Shown piece by piece: positions 1-13,110 of a DNA stretch of 64,000 bases. The DNA lies in the NCBI GenBank assembly GCA_050084515.1, contig CM114272.1:59892001-59956000 (forward strand), written 5' to 3'. The stretch comes from Blasia pusilla. Its lineage: Eukaryota > Marchantiophyta > Marchantiopsida > Blasiales. The translations under genes and the position numbers were made by a program. Numbering within the stretch: position 1 is the first letter of the stretch; each line of letters begins with the position of its first letter. Under the pieces are notes generated by a model. The model was not told the DNA's origin. It searched no databases and was given only the letters and a program-made list of their open reading frames with translations.

Positions 1-2870
1 GGAAATAGCCAATAATGACAATTCAGGGCTTCTATTCATTAGGGCTTGATCATGAAACTGACTACTACCCTTCCATGGTGACTGATGGAATCGGAAACGA
101 GTCCACGAGTGACCTTCAAATGCCTGGCGATGCAGTGCTCTACTCCCAAATTTTGCTGGGTCGCCTATTCGCCTTAGCACAGGTTTCAGGATTCATACTT
201 CTTCTCCATCAGGTTCCACTTAGCGTTGCTTTGACATTTCTCATCAAGCTACATATATCAGATGGTCTGCAGGTATAGATCTCCGGGAAGCAATTCATGA
301 CTCCGCCAACGTTGAATCTGTTGTGACTGTCAGTCCTTCCAAGATCAGTTCGACGTGCATATCCGGACCTGCATGGCTCACACCGCTGTAATCGAGCCTG
401 TTTGGAAGACTACGACTGTGCGAAGGTGTAGCTTGACCAGCTTGTGTTCGCAACATGGATCGATCCACCTGGGCTTCAGATTTTAGCTCGTCCTTCACAA
501 AATGTCCGCAAATGTTCTTCAGTGATTGACATATATGGAGAGTAATATACCGATCGTAGCAGATTTACTGAAAGTTGGGGTTAATATTAGATAAGTGATT
601 CTAGTTCCTTCTCCATATCGGTGTACGTATTGTGTATAAGGAAGAGGAATTCCAATCCTTCATATTTACATGACCGGGTCTAGAAGGCCATGGACTCAGG
701 AGTTCTCTGCACAGGGTTGAATGAACATGTAGGAAGGAGTTCTCTTCGGAGAGTTTAATTTAGTTTCCATTTTTACTTGTCTCTGTGTCGAAGTTTTTCA
801 TTTCCTTCTTTTCATTTTTCATTGTTCTTTTTGCCAATTTTACTTTTCAAGAAGAGTTGACTCGGAACCAGCATCCGATTTTGATTTGGAAAGACGGACA
901 TCCATCAAAAAGATGCTCTCGAGAGGTTAGCGTTAGTCAAATGTCACATTTGAAACGGGGAAAAGATTCTTCATTGTGGACTTCAGCCGAAAATGCATTG
1001 ATTGGCGTGCATACTTTACAGTGTCAAGTACCCATCCGCGCGACAGGGAGCTCCGAAGAAAAGCGAAGAAATGGTATCGTTCATTCTGTCGCATCTATGA
1101 CCAGAATTGAAATTGAAATCGAAATCTTGAAAATTCTCAGGATCCGTGATCCACGCATTGACTGACTTAGATCTGTCTCCCCGCGAAATGCGTACCCAGC
1201 GAGCGGGCAAGTATTGATGGGACTCTTTTTTCATCCCCTGATCGCAAATTGCGATTCAAGTCAAGTTAAGTCAAGTCAGATCCGTGATAGGTTTCTTCCT
1301 GCAGTAGGAGTAGGCTACTGGGCCCCTTCACCTTTTCCTGAATGTCCGTCAACCGCGTATTGCGATAAATTCGCTCCTGGCGCCAAGCTACGATTCCATG
1401 CGTTTTAAAAAAGTACTGTGCAGATTTTGAAGTCTCCTCCTGAGAATTCACGGGTCGCACTGCGACAGATTTCCCGAGCGTAGAACGTTCACTAGTTCTT
1501 GGGGTCCTAGTTTTTCTTCCACAGTTCTCCTTCAGTGCACGATTTCACGAATATCTGAAAGACATCTACTCACCATTCGGATTTGAGAATGCTCGAAGAC
1601 TCAAAGACCTTAGGATTAGGTGTATCTGCGTCGCCGCCGTCGCCATAACTTCCAGTACGACCGATCACGATTTTTCAAACTCACGTTTCAGAGTAAGTAC
1701 TACATCAAATAACGAAATGAGAGGATTTTTAAGGGTTATGAAATGAGTCCGAAGGTTCACTTCCTAAGGCCTTTCTAAATTATCTGTCTAGGTAACTGAC
1801 GGACTAGTCATGAACGATTAAGAACTTAATTACTTAAACCAAATTCGTTACCAGATCTATCCCAAATGAAAATGAAAGTTTGTGATACTTAGACTAAGTA
1901 TTATGGGAAAGTAAATGACAATTTCAACGGGTAAACATGTGAAAAAATATCCAATTAAATAAAAGAATTTACTAAAATCCGTACCAGACATGATGAAATC
2001 ATAACCAAAACGTACGGATGAGTATCAATTTTAAATAATTTTTTTAAAATGAATTTTCTAGAAATAATATATAAATCAGTTTTTAAAATAATGATGAAAC
2101 TGTTATCCAAAATATATGAAAGTACGGATAAGATCCATACAATAATAATATTACAACAATCATGGGTGCTAATTGATAGTAAGGGGTCTCATCTTGAATA
2201 ATATTCCATATCTTTAAGTCGGTACTATCCATATTAATTACTACCCATCCTATTTTGCATTACTTCCGTACTATCCTACTCTATAGACTTGAATTTTTTA
2301 CAAATATAATGGAATATATCTAATGATAATGTAGAATATAAGTTTTTTTCAAAATATTTTATTTATAGTTGTATTGTTTACTTTTTATTTATTTTAATTC
2401 AATTAAAATAAATTTGAGTCTTTCTTTAGTAGAAAATATCTTTTAGATATTTTAATTTCAAAATGAATACCTCTAAGTTAAATTAAGCACATAAGTTACA
2501 CTCACTCATTCTCCCCCCACGCCTCCCAATATTCATCACTTATCTTGTGCCCAAGAGTGATAATGTGTGCAAAAATTTACCGAAAGTTGCTAGGGGAGAA
2601 TATATCTTCTAATGGCTTCCATCTCAGCCCATCTTTAGATATTACAGACATTGTACCAACACTATGTGGGTTTATTGAACATGTATTCTCTTGTGTGAAG
2701 AATGGGTTGGGATTGTATTAACATCACAAATTTTTTGTTTGGAGTTCATTGACCTTACATCTTTTGGTTGTAACCACAATGTACATGTTATGTACAATGG
2801 ACTTGTCAAGATAAGTCTTATCATGCCATCCCGCACTTGTTTTGATACCATAGCTCGGGTCCCTTTCGCA
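1..2870. other. No supportable gene
   Basis: Open frames here are short, overlap on both strands and show no family motif. The stretch from about 1,700 to 2,480 is strongly AT-rich. I see no repeat shared with the rest of the window. Confidence 0.5.
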
Positions 2871-2874
2871 ATCC

Positions 2875-3015
2875 CCACCCTTTTACTGTGTTAGACGGTT
2901 CAGAAACTTCTCCTGCCCAAAGAATAGAGTCCTCGTGGACATTGGGATCAATTCTCTCCTTTTGAACGAACCAAATAGCGTTAAAGCCCTTCAAAAATTT
3001 AATATACTTCCAAGC
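2875..3015 (+). repeat. Left arm of an inverted duplication (partner 7,135-7,275)
   Basis: About 140 bp here matches the reverse complement of 7,135-7,275 with scattered mismatches; both arms share the core TGGGATCAATTCTCTCCTTT or a close variant. A conserved reading frame (LPKE..., GGHKDQFPPFE in the right arm on the minus strand) suggests the arms are pieces of the same protein-coding repeat rather than transposon termini. Homology stops on both sides of the arms. Confidence 0.6.
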
Positions 3016-3019
3016 TCCC

Positions 3020-4395
3020 GTGGGTAGATATTCATATTACCTTCCTACGGTAAGAAGGCAAATCGCAATGTCGGATGAACTCCCACGGAGTCTGGAAGTG
3101 GCTGTTGGATATGCTAAGCCGTAGAAGTTCGACATAGTTTGTCAAAACTGTCAAGAGAAAACTATCTTTTGACGATGATGCCTTCCATTTCGGCACCTTC
3201 ATAAAATGCTCTCCACTATTGTGGTGGTTTTTATTTCCAACCACGTCAAAAATAAAAATCTGTTGCTCGCTGTCCAAATCCAACCAACGTCTACACACCT
3301 CGTCAAAATACTTCAGTAATTTGAATGGAGCCGCTCAACCTCCACGAAGAGTGTCATTTCCACTTGCCAAAGTAACACAACCGGGGGAAGATTCCTCTCT
3401 TGTACGTGCTCTGAAATTACAACCTCCATTCTAGCAAGACTATCGTCATTCTTACAAGTCCACAAGCCCAAAGAAAAGTAGTCACTAGCAGCATGGAAAA
3501 ATTCTGCACACCATGGTCTAATGCTAATACTTTTCAAGCTGCCATTGTTCCGATAAGCAGGACCTTGTACGGTTCAAAAAGTGACATGATTTTACCAAAT
3601 CTAGGCCGAGTCGGCATCAGACATTTCTTTCATCAAAATCCAAAGATACACAAAACTTAAAGGAAATGCAAGGTTTTACAAGAAAATAAAACACAACATG
3701 TAAGGGTAGAGAACACCAATTTTGGCATTCTTGGTAAATTAAAACATTTTTGGGTTTTCGACTTTCTTGAAGTTATGCTTACAAGTAAAATAAGGACTTA
3801 AGTCCATTTAAATATGACCATATATTCAAGTTCTTTTGCAACCAATCAAGTCTCTTTTAGTCTCCGATAGCCTATATAGTATGATCTTGAAGTTAAAACG
3901 GTAAGAATGATGTTTAGGATGTTTATTTTGTTCATTTCTTTGGACATCTCGGGAGAGCGAACGCTAGCGTGTGATGTGGTTAAAGTCTTTGTACACCCAT
4001 GAGAGCAATATTTTTAACATAAACTAATTTATTTTGCGACTTCATAGTAAAGGAGGTGGTAGACGATTGAATGCCGACTTTGCCAAGGTTTTTGCGTTCA
4101 TCAGCCAAATCCGAGCTTAAGATCCAATTCCAAAGCATTCTCAAGTAAAGAAACAAATAATCTTAGCCTCATGGACCCTCCGCCCCAACCCCACTTCTCC
4201 CCAACCGACAAGAATCTGTAAAGTCCTGCTGCCGGTAGACCTACTACTTCCCGCTGAAGGAGTTGTTCGGGCTTTGGAATACATCCAACTGACATTTCTA
4301 GTGCATTTGGAACTATTGTTCCACTAGAAGGTTATTGAATGGCATTTGGAACTCTAGTTCCAAATAAACTTGGAAGTATTTGGTTAACATTTGGA
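3020..4395. other. No supportable gene
   Basis: Two minus-strand frames of 74-88 residues (3,032-3,298 and 3,313-3,537) lie end to end and might be one decayed exon, but I recognise no family. The rest is AT-rich and featureless. Confidence 0.4.
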
Positions 4396-6180
4396 ATATT
4401 GCGTTGTCAACGTCAGCATATTTCTTGAAGCTGACAGCGCAATGTATTGGTTCGGCCCTGGAGAAGCTCCCACCGAGTGCCAAGAAAAAGCAATCGGAAC
4501 TCTAGTTCCAAATGAGCTCGGAACTACATTTTTTGCCGACCCATTGGGATCTTGGGAGCATGCCATTTGGAACTACAATTCCAACCGAGGATGGGGATTG
4601 CCCTTTACCGGACGCATTTAACGGCCGAAATTGGATCTTAGGATCCAATTCGACTCACACTATGTTTGGCTCCAAATGACGTTCAACTGCCGCGGCAGTT
4701 AAGGACACAATCAGAATTAGGGTTCCGATTCTACACTTGTTGCCGACCTATTGGGATGTAAGGAGCAGGTCATTCGGACCCACAGTTCAAATAGAAAATT
4801 GGGGTTAAATATTAGCGGACGCCTTCTGAGGGAGGAATTGGATATTGGATTCCAATTAGACAACGAGAACTTACGTTCCGATTCTATATTTATTTCCGAC
4901 CTATGGGGATGCAAGGAGCAGGCAATTCGGAACTACAGTTCTAATCAAGGATGGGGATTTTCCTTTATCACAGGCCTTCTGTAGTCGAAATTGGATCTTA
5001 GGATCCAATTGGACTCAGACTAAGTTTGGCTCCAAATGACCTTCACCGGGCGCGGCACTCTAGGACACAATCAGAACTAAGGTTCCGATTCTCCAATATC
5101 CGCCAATCTATTGGGATGTAAGGAGAAGACCATTCGGAACTATAATTTCAATGGAGGATGGGGATTTTCCTTTAAAATAAGTTTGGCTGCTAATGACCTT
5201 CAACGAACGCGGCAGTCTAGGACACAATTGAAACTAAGGTTCCGATTCTCCACTTGTTGCCCACCTATTCGGATGCAAGGAGCACACAATTTGTAACTAC
5301 AATTCCAATCAAGGATGGGGATTTCCCTTTACCGGACGTCTTCAGCGGCCGGAATTGGATCTTAGGATCCAATTGGACTTCGACTAAGTTTGGCTCTAAA
5401 TAACCTTTAGTGGGCGTGGCATTCATGGACACAATGAGAACTAAGGTTCGATTCTCCAATCTCCGCTGACCTAGTGGGAGGTAAGGAACAGGCCATTTGG
5501 AACTACAGTTCTAATCAAGGATGGGTATTTCCCTTTATCAGACGCCTTTAGCAACCGGAATTGGATCTTAGGATCCAATTGGAATCCGACTAAGTTTGGC
5601 TCCAAATAACCTTCAGCGGGCGCAGTAGTCTGGGACACAATCAGAACTAAGGATCCGATTCTCCAATGTTCGTCTACCTATTGGGAGGTAAGGAGCAGGC
5701 AATTCAAAACTATAGTTCCAATCGAAGATGGAGATTTCACTTTACCGGACGTCTTTTGCGGTCGGAATTGGATCTTAGGATCCAATTGGACTCACACTAA
5801 GTTTGGCCCCAAATGACCTTCAACGGGCACGGCAGTTTGGGACACAATCAGAATTAAAGTTCCGATTCTACACTTGTTGCCGACCTATTGGGATGCAAGG
5901 AGGAGGCCATTCGGAACTACAGTTCCAATCGAGGATGGGGATTTCCCTTTATCAAGCGCCTTGTGCAGCAGGAATTGGATCTTAGGATCCAATTGGACTA
6001 AGTCCAAGTTTGGCTTCAAATGACTTTCAACAGGCGCGACAGTTTGGGACACAATCAGAATCAAAGTTCCGATTCATCAATTGTTCCCGACGAAGGGATC
6101 TTAGGAGCAAGCTTATTGGAATTACAATTCAAATTGATCGAGAGGATGGCAACGTTCAGCATGCAAGCTCTACAATAAGA
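4396..6180 (+). repeat. Tandem satellite, unit about 205 bp
   Basis: The unit recurs around 4,630, 4,990, 5,355, 5,562, 5,767 and 5,973, with partial units between. The last three intervals are 205-207 bp, while earlier intervals of about 360 bp contain deleted units. Each unit holds a near-perfect inverted repeat, AATTGGATC, TTAG loop, GATCCAATT, followed by conserved blocks such as CCAATCGAGGATGGGGATTT. Short open frames across it are translations of the repeat. The first units (4,400-4,600) are diverged. Confidence 0.85.
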
Positions 6181-6449
6181 AATTGGACACCCATGTCACA
6201 TAAGAAGTCCATTGCACGATCATTAGATGGTAGTAAATATGCTCATTGAATATATAAGATTTGAAACTCAAGTTCCAATTCGGGTTGATTAAAAAATATC
6301 CTCAACAATCGCATGGCTTCACAATCTTTAGCTTCCACTTTCTGCAATATGTTATAATTCTTGCAATCTTAGCTTCCATTCTCTCCAATAGGTTACAATT
6401 CCCGCTGTACATGACTACAAATTTCTAGTACAAGATAATTTACAACTGG

Positions 6450-7580
6450 TGACAATACATTTCCAATCGGAGGAGATTCTCATCCGTTGCTATATCTGTG
6501 ACATCGACGCGGTCAAACCTGGGCAACATACTTCCTTAATCCATGCTCTTCAATATGCTATATTTCACGTTCTATTTACAAATGTACCCAATGGTATCAA
6601 AATAGAGTATCATTTCAACTACCTATTACCCCTGGTGAGGTCTCTTTGTGCTCAATCGCAAGAGTGTCTCATCCGTGGCAAGGTCGGTAACCTCCTTCTC
6701 AACCTCACGGATATACTTATTGAGTCTATCGACAAGTTACTCTAACTCCAACCCGGAGATATTTCTCTGTCGGATATTCCAAACACCACCTGGCAGATAG
6801 GAAGGCATTGATATTGCATGTTGGCCTCACACCTTCCGCTGATATCCGATCTATGTTGCCGAAGATGACATTTGCGGTGATCTCCACTCTTGGACATTCC
6901 TTGCATATTATTCGAGTCAGCTGTCTAGGTACATTCTGGAATAAGACCGAGGCCTTTATCTTTTCTTGGATTGCATGGAGAAGACGTTTATCATTACCGC
7001 CATTAGAATGTGGCTTTGGAGAATCAATCCGCCTAGTACTAATAAAATGACTAACACTCATCCCTTCTAGGAAACTCTCTTTCATTATTAGAAGCTAAGA
7101 GAGAACCGGCTTCACAATGATTTTTTTCATCTCGGGGTCTTTGAAGTATATTAAATTTTGGAAGGGCTATAATGCTATTTGGATCATTCAAAAGGAGGGA
7201 ATTGATCCTTATGTCCACCAAGACTATATTCTTTCGGCAGGAGAAATTTTTAATCTAACAACGTAAAAGAACCATAGATCTTTCACATACTTCAAGAGAC
7301 CCTTTATTCCCTTTCGAATAGAGCAATCCCGCACAGACCAAAAAAAATTGGCTTTCTTGACGAAAGATTCAGACAAATAGCAAGAATCTACTAGCGTGTT
7401 AAGCATTTCAAGTGCATCTTCCCTATTCATCGTGGTCCAAAACCCATAATCATATTCTCTCTCTATCATGTTAGTCAGTATTCTGACGTAGGGGAGGATA
7501 AATACATCTTGTCTATCTCCCGACATGGAGGCATTGTTTCTACTAGGACCAAGGGAATACGATTTGCTAACTCTGTCCAT
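6450..7580 (-). pseudogene. Decayed protein-coding repeat, family unknown
   Basis: Successive minus-strand frames at 7,580-7,224 (118 aa) and 7,085-6,726 (119 aa) look coding: mixed hydrophobic and charged residues, with an ERLNKYIREVEKE-like helical stretch continuing beyond 6,726 in a shifted frame. Stops and frameshifts separate the pieces. Part of it (7,135-7,275) is repeated in inverted orientation at 2,875-3,015. It lies downstream of, and on the same strand as, the ParB-like remnant at 8,768-12,094, so it could be the tail of that gene. I do not recognise a domain. Confidence 0.35.
7135..7275 (-). repeat. Right arm of inverted duplication (partner 2,875-3,015)
   Basis: Reverse-complement match to 2,875-3,015. 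It sits inside the unknown decayed coding repeat on the minus strand. Confidence 0.6.
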
Positions 7581-7734
7581 AATTCGGAAAATAATTTCGT
7601 CGACTCTGAGGATAAGAAGAAGCTTAAGGGATCTGACCTATCCACCAACCAATGCAAGATATTAGCCTCTCAAAGAGTGAATTAGAACTATAGTTCCATT
7701 AGGAAATATTCATTCACTGAACTATCACAGTGCT

Positions 7735-8677
7735 AGTGCTTACCTTTCTCCTTGAAGGTTGATGTCCAACATTTTGACTTGCAACAGGCTCCTTTGGTTC
7801 AAAGTAGCGTCGATAATCACTAGGCTGCGCAAAACACTTCAATATTAGGAATAATCCCAAATATACAGATGTAAGAGGAGCCAAGGAAACTGAAAACAAA
7901 ATATGAAATATTAACTGGGTTGCTTACCTTAGAAGGAGATTCCAATGACGGTGGAGTCTGCTTTTCTGTCCCAAGAAGTCCTTTTCTCTCCTTCTCTCCC
8001 TGTGTAGTGGCAAAATGCTCCATATAATGAGAACTTAAGTTCTACATAAGTGCAAGAAGAAGTTGGGAAATTGAAATCAAAATAGGAAAAAATAATAGCT
8101 CACTAGAGTAGGAAAGCCCGATGACGTCCCATGCAGTCCCTCCCTTTCATTTTCTCCTTGTGGACACTCAATATAATGAGAAAAAAATTAGTAATTTGAA
8201 ACTAATACCCGGAAGGATTTGCATGCATTAGGAGGATCATAGAGGATCATGTAAATTTTTCACCGTAGTTGGTGTTTTTGATGATGGCGTCTGCTTGGAT
8301 CAGGTCTCTAACATTTTGTCATCCTTCTCTCCCTCGGGAGTGAGCGCCAATAGTCCAAGTGATTTTCCACTAATCGACCATGACTCCTTCGCAAACGGAT
8401 GATTAGATTAGAACTCCATATACAATAGTCATCGTCCCACTCAAAAGCATAATTTTTTCTTATAAAGAGCTGCTCAAATTGAACTTACAATATTTTCTCC
8501 CAATGCTGTGGGGATAGTTTTGGCGGAATATCTTGCCAAACGAGGAGTAGCTAGAGCATTAGTCTCCCCTATCAAAATTTGAGGGTTGAACACATGAGAC
8601 GATATCATCCATTCAAAAGATGGGGAAGCCCATCCCTCACCCTCATCCCTCTCCGTGACTCCATTGTCCTGAGCCAT
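7735..8677 (-). CDS. Possible minus-strand exons of an unknown gene
   Basis: Three short minus-strand open stretches end at good splice donors. 8,677-8,488 starts MAQDNGVTERDEGEGW and ends ...ALGENI before GTAAGT. 8,023-7,928 starts MEHFATTQGEKERKG and ends ...LESPSK before GTAAGC. About 7,830-7,743 starts after a CAG acceptor (PSDYRRYFEPKEP...) and ends before GTAAGC. The residues are polar and proline/serine/lysine-rich, like a disordered linker. They may belong to the same gene as the ParB-like remnant upstream. No domain is recognised, and start, order and phase are inferred only. Confidence 0.25.
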
Positions 8678-8767
8678 AAATCACCCAAAATCAGTAATGC
8701 TTGACTCGAATAGTAGTGCGAAGAGAAACAAATATCTAGTATGATTCAAGGCACAAAATCTCGGAGC

Positions 8768-11700
8768 TTACTTCTCATTCTTCATCATCTTCTGACTCCG
8801 CTTCCATGTCCGGGTCCTTTGCAATTTTGGGCATCTGCCTATTTTTTTCCTTTCGGAAGGTGCCACCTTCTGGTCTAGTTCGAACTTCACTGCAGGGGTA
8901 GTCCTTAGAAAACTACGGTTTGCATCGATTTTGAAGAATTGATCGAATTTCAGGCAGAAGTCCGACAATGTTGCCCCATCCACTTGCAGACAGAATGCTT
9001 GGAAATTGATGCCCAAAACCTATAATGATACCAGCTCGGGGAGTTAGAACATATGTTCGAATAAGAACTTAAGCTGAATGCATATAATCATGATCGGAAA
9101 TTAGATTCCGAAAGAGAAACTCACCACTTGAGCCACTAGTACGCCGCAACCTAGATTGACCACAATGACATTCTTCCACGCTCCAACCTTTGACAAGCCA
9201 GAGAAAATCTCAACGAGGTCATCCATTCAAAACTCGTTCTCTCTGGAGGATCGGAAGGAATCTATACTCCTCACTGATCATATCTCTTGTGTCGCTGAGG
9301 GAGGCGAGAAGAACTTCTCCGCCAAGTACTCTATTTACAACAGGGAGTTGTTTGTCTTGGGTGGACTCATCAAAACCATTGACAAATATCGCTATAAAAA
9401 CCATGAGACATCCTCCACTCCGAATCCTCTGTCTCTTTGGATCCGTCATTGGAAATTTCACTTTACAAGGAATTACTCTAAACTAGAGATTGGAGGCTCT
9501 TTGGCAAGCAACTATAAGATTCCCGAGTATTTCGATCTCAACGAAGAACACCAGTAATATTTTGCTTGCATTAAGACGAGATCCCTTGGCAAAAAATTCT
9601 CCGAATTATTCTACATTGAGCCGCTCATAATCATTTAAAGCGCTAACCATATTTATAAATACTATGCCAAAAAGTAGATCCCAATCATCATCTTCCACTG
9701 CCCAATTTACAATAGTTTGGAAAAATCTGGGTGAGGTTGTATCAAAACTACTAATCACTTCCTTGTGGGTAGATACAAGAAATTCAGTCTTTGGGCATTT
9801 GGCCCTCCGCAATTATCAACGTTCTACAAAATTCATCAAGAGGAACATTGAATTTGGCTTGTGTGCCAAAGAAGAGATGCTTCTTCAAATACATCTTCTC
9901 CTCGAGCAAAATGTCGAGGAGAATTTGTGCATCATCGACACAGAATTCCTTATCCAAAATGAGCTTCTCATAGCAATTTCGGCAACTTCTCCCAACAGAG
10001 ATCTCCCTCTCCGGGAAAAAGAACTTGCAGATGGCGCCTACATTCACTTGTTTGTGTTTCAATTTGTTGCAGTAGGATTTCACGTCCATCAAGTCTTCAT
10101 ATCGTGTTTTTTGAGTAGATTCTAGCTGTAATTTCACCCTCAATTGCATTAGTTCTTCTGCAGCTCGCATCATATTCTCCTCGTCAAGCCCTTGGAGTGG
10201 TCTCAAGTCAGTCTTCTTGAGCCTCCTCTTCTCAATGCTCATTTTATGTCTCACACAGTACTCGAAGTATGCGAGACCATCTTGTGCCATGAGTTTACCT
10301 TCCTCGTAGACAACCACGACAGCATGCTATGTATTCCATGTCGCGGGAGAGCAATTTTAGACAAAGGTATATATCTCCTTGTGACTAGAAACGAAATGGG
10401 CATTCAACCTCTTCGTCATGGTCTGCAGAAACCATAGAACTTAACCTACATTAGGATACCAATGATAACTGCTCCCACTGATTAAAGACAGAGATGGCAT
10501 GTGTAGTCAATGTTGTATTAGAATTCAAGTTCTAATATGAAATTAAAATTTTGATTCAAATGGTACAACATTAGCGATCCTCAATGCAAGAAAATCCACC
10601 ATTTCTCCAATCTTCCTCTTCCCGGTCTTCTTGATTGCTGCCAACTCGATATTGCTCATGTGGGCCCGAAAAGTGGTAATCTGCATTCTTATCGGAGTCT
10701 CCACTTTTCTGGCATATGCGTCCACCTCATTGTGAAGTGAGAAGAGGCTGCAATACAGAAGACATTTTTTTGGATAGTCTTCTCCCCAAACTACTGTATA
10801 CGGGATAATTTGAAAAAAATCGTCCCCGGTCGCCTCATGAAGTTTAGAAAAGGCGACTGCTGTATGCTGACCAGCAATTGCCTACCAGTAGATTTTTGTA
10901 CCATCACGTAGGTACCCATCGACTTTCTCCTCTTCTAAGGGTGCAACTAGTAAATGGTCCCCTCGATATTCATCACATGCTCTTGCAATATCGTATGTGC
11001 AAGGAACAACAATAGATGTGTTTATATTTTTTGCTATGACATTTCTAGTCCTTGAGAGACTATGCATCAAGGCATTCACTCGCTCTTGATAAAGCTCCCT
11101 CGCTTTGATGTCAAGCGAGGCAAGTTTGAAATTATTGACATCTAATCGAAAGATTTTCTGAGTAGAGTTCAGAATATAAAGGTCCTTGAACTGCTCCCAC
11201 AATCTCTCTTGTGCTGGCCTCGCACACTTAACAAGTTTCTATATCGCCCTTGCATCAAGCTGGGCAACTTCGTTTTCCTGGACTATCACAATAGACCGAA
11301 TCTCTAACGTAGAATCTATAGCCTTTGTTAGACGAGCACTTGTCGTCTCTTTTCCCAACCCAATGCGCGCTACTTTTTTTTCTTCTTCTACCATCAATGG
11401 TAACGCAAACTCGGGGGTAGCAACCCCGATAGCTACCCAAATCACATCTCTCAAAAATGACCAACATCCTGAATGCTTGATGAAACAGGATCTCTCATCA
11501 TTAGCTCCTGGACATCGGAGGGAAGAGTTTGAACTCCCGAATTCACTTTGGCTTGATAAACGACGGATTGAGTAACATCCACGTGATAGTTCTATTCATC
11601 ATCCATATCTAAAAGATGCAATACCAAGAACGTACGTGTCACTAGGTACAATGCTACATCCAATCAAGCGCATTCCATCCAAAACTGCACTCTCCTTCCC

Positions 11701-12094
11701 TGAAACAGGATCTCTCATCATTAGTTCCTGGACATCGAAGGGAAGAGTTTGAACTCTCGAATTCACTTTGGCTCGATAAACAACGGATTGAGTAACATCC
11801 ACATGATAGTTCTATTCATTATCCACGTCTGAAAGATGCAATACCAAGAACGTACGTGTCACTAGGTACAATGCTACATCCAATCAAGCGCATTCCATCC
11901 AAAACTGCGCTCTCCTTCCCTGCAAGTTTGACATTCACTCTTATTTTGGACACCCCTTGCGCAGTCAATATTCTAAAGTTCATCCCATAAGCCCGAAAAA
12001 CCGGCTTTACGGAATTCAAATTGAAAGGCACTCTTCGATCGCGGATCAAAGTACCTAGAACCTTTGTCCGGGTAAGAATCTGCTTCTTAACCAT
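8768..12094 (-). pseudogene. Second ParB-like gene remnant, possibly with a methyltransferase-like C-terminus
   Basis: One minus-strand frame runs from 11,454 to 10,543 with only two in-frame TAG codons. It contains YLRDGTKIYW, stop, AIAGQHTAVAFSKL, then VVWGEDYP and LFSLHNEVD. This layout (glycine-glutamine-histidine turn, alanine, beta strand, terminal LHN) resembles the ParB/Srx-like fold and parallels the DGNHR segment of the composite-element gene. A 177-aa charged frame follows (10,317-9,784). Further downstream, VNLGCGVLVAQV joined over a likely intron (GTGAGT donor near 9,125, TATAG acceptor near 9,020) to LGINFQAFCLQVD resembles AdoMet motif I. A frameshift near 9,228 and the stops make it a pseudogene. 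Homology is by eye and distant. Confidence 0.4.
11483..11922. repeat. Tandem duplication of about 220 bp
   Basis: 11,483-11,702 and 11,703-11,922 are nearly identical, both beginning AACAGGATCTCTCATCATTA. On the minus strand the unit encodes VLDGMRLIGCSIVPSDTYV and VNSRVQTLPFDVQELMMRDP, so the duplication repeats an exon segment of the ParB-like remnant and would disrupt it. The high identity implies a recent event. Confidence 0.85.
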
Positions 12095-12109
12095 GAATGT
12101 AGACCGAAA

Positions 12110-12834
12110 AACTTTACTGCAACACGAGAATTCATAAGCAATGCGTTAAACACAGGAGAGAAAACCCATTTCTTAACGCACGATAGGCAAGAATCGAGCA
12201 ATATAGTACTCATCATAAATCCATTTAGTGCGAACATATGTAGATGTGAACTGACCTTGGTGAATTGGAAAGTGGAGATCTGCATAACCTCAGGAATTTC
12301 GGAACTCGCTCCCTTGGGCACTTGTTGCTCTGGTCTATGGTGGAATTCAATGAGCTAAAGATTTTGAAACCAGAGGGTCCATTGATACCACCCGATTCAA
12401 TCCAAACTCCTGGTTCAGAAACATATTAGCTATTGTCCTTCCGTTTCTCTCGCGAATCTAGGAATTGATACTAAAACTTAAAACGATGACGTCCCCAACA
12501 CCTGATTGAACCAAACAAGGATGACGCCCACCTTGGTCAGAAACTCACAGTCCAAAAGAAGAGGAAATGTGACAACGACCTGATTGTATAACAAGATTCC
12601 TTACCCTAACATACGTTTCAATCTACCCGTGTGGTTCAATCAAACTTCCATATTAGATACTAGCGTAGATTCACCCGCCAAAACTATTTAGGCTCCCATG
12701 GCTACAATAGAGTACATTTGTAGGGCAGTTGCAAAATTACTTTCTCCAAACCGCTAACAATCAAAACACGAAGTAGTGAAAAATAGCAATTCTTCATGAT
12801 TGGTTCTTTGTCCGCAGTACAAACAACTTAGGAC
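12110..12834. other. No supportable gene
   Basis: A minus-strand 88-aa frame (12,321-12,055) overlaps the upstream end of the ParB-like remnant. Otherwise I see only short frames and no repeat or motif. Confidence 0.4.
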
Positions 12835-13110
12835 AAGGCCAAAGGGGTACTACGTCTGAATCGCCACGACGTCAGAAGCCGTGATACCTTCTCAAGGGGT
12901 ACTAAGTCTAAAGGGTTTCCAAGCTTGAAGGGCTACTACGTGTGAAGCGTTTGCAAACTTGAAGGACTACAAGGTTGGAGCACTACCACGTCCGAGAGGA
13001 TACTATGTCTAGATCCCTACCACGTCGGAAAGGCTACTACGTTAGAAATGTTACCACGTCTGAACGGACTATTTCAGCATTTGAAGGGGTACTACGTTCA
13101 AACCATTAGC
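12835..13110 (+). repeat. Degenerate short tandem repeat (ACTACGTCTGAA type)
   Basis: Variants of GGGCTACTACGTCTGAA recur every 20-30 bp, for example near 12,847, 12,898, 12,932, 12,985, 13,022, 13,041 and 13,088. The units are too diverged for a precise period. No coding potential. Confidence 0.6.

Noticed and set aside
785-1165. 126-aa plus-strand frame with a hydrophobic N-terminus (signal-like)
   Set aside because: It starts at a non-ATG codon, is overlapped by frames on the other strand and matches no family; likely chance.
9156-9557. Plus-strand 133-aa frame over the ParB-like remnant
   Set aside because: It is antisense to stronger minus-strand coding signals with plausible splice sites, and has no recognisable motif.
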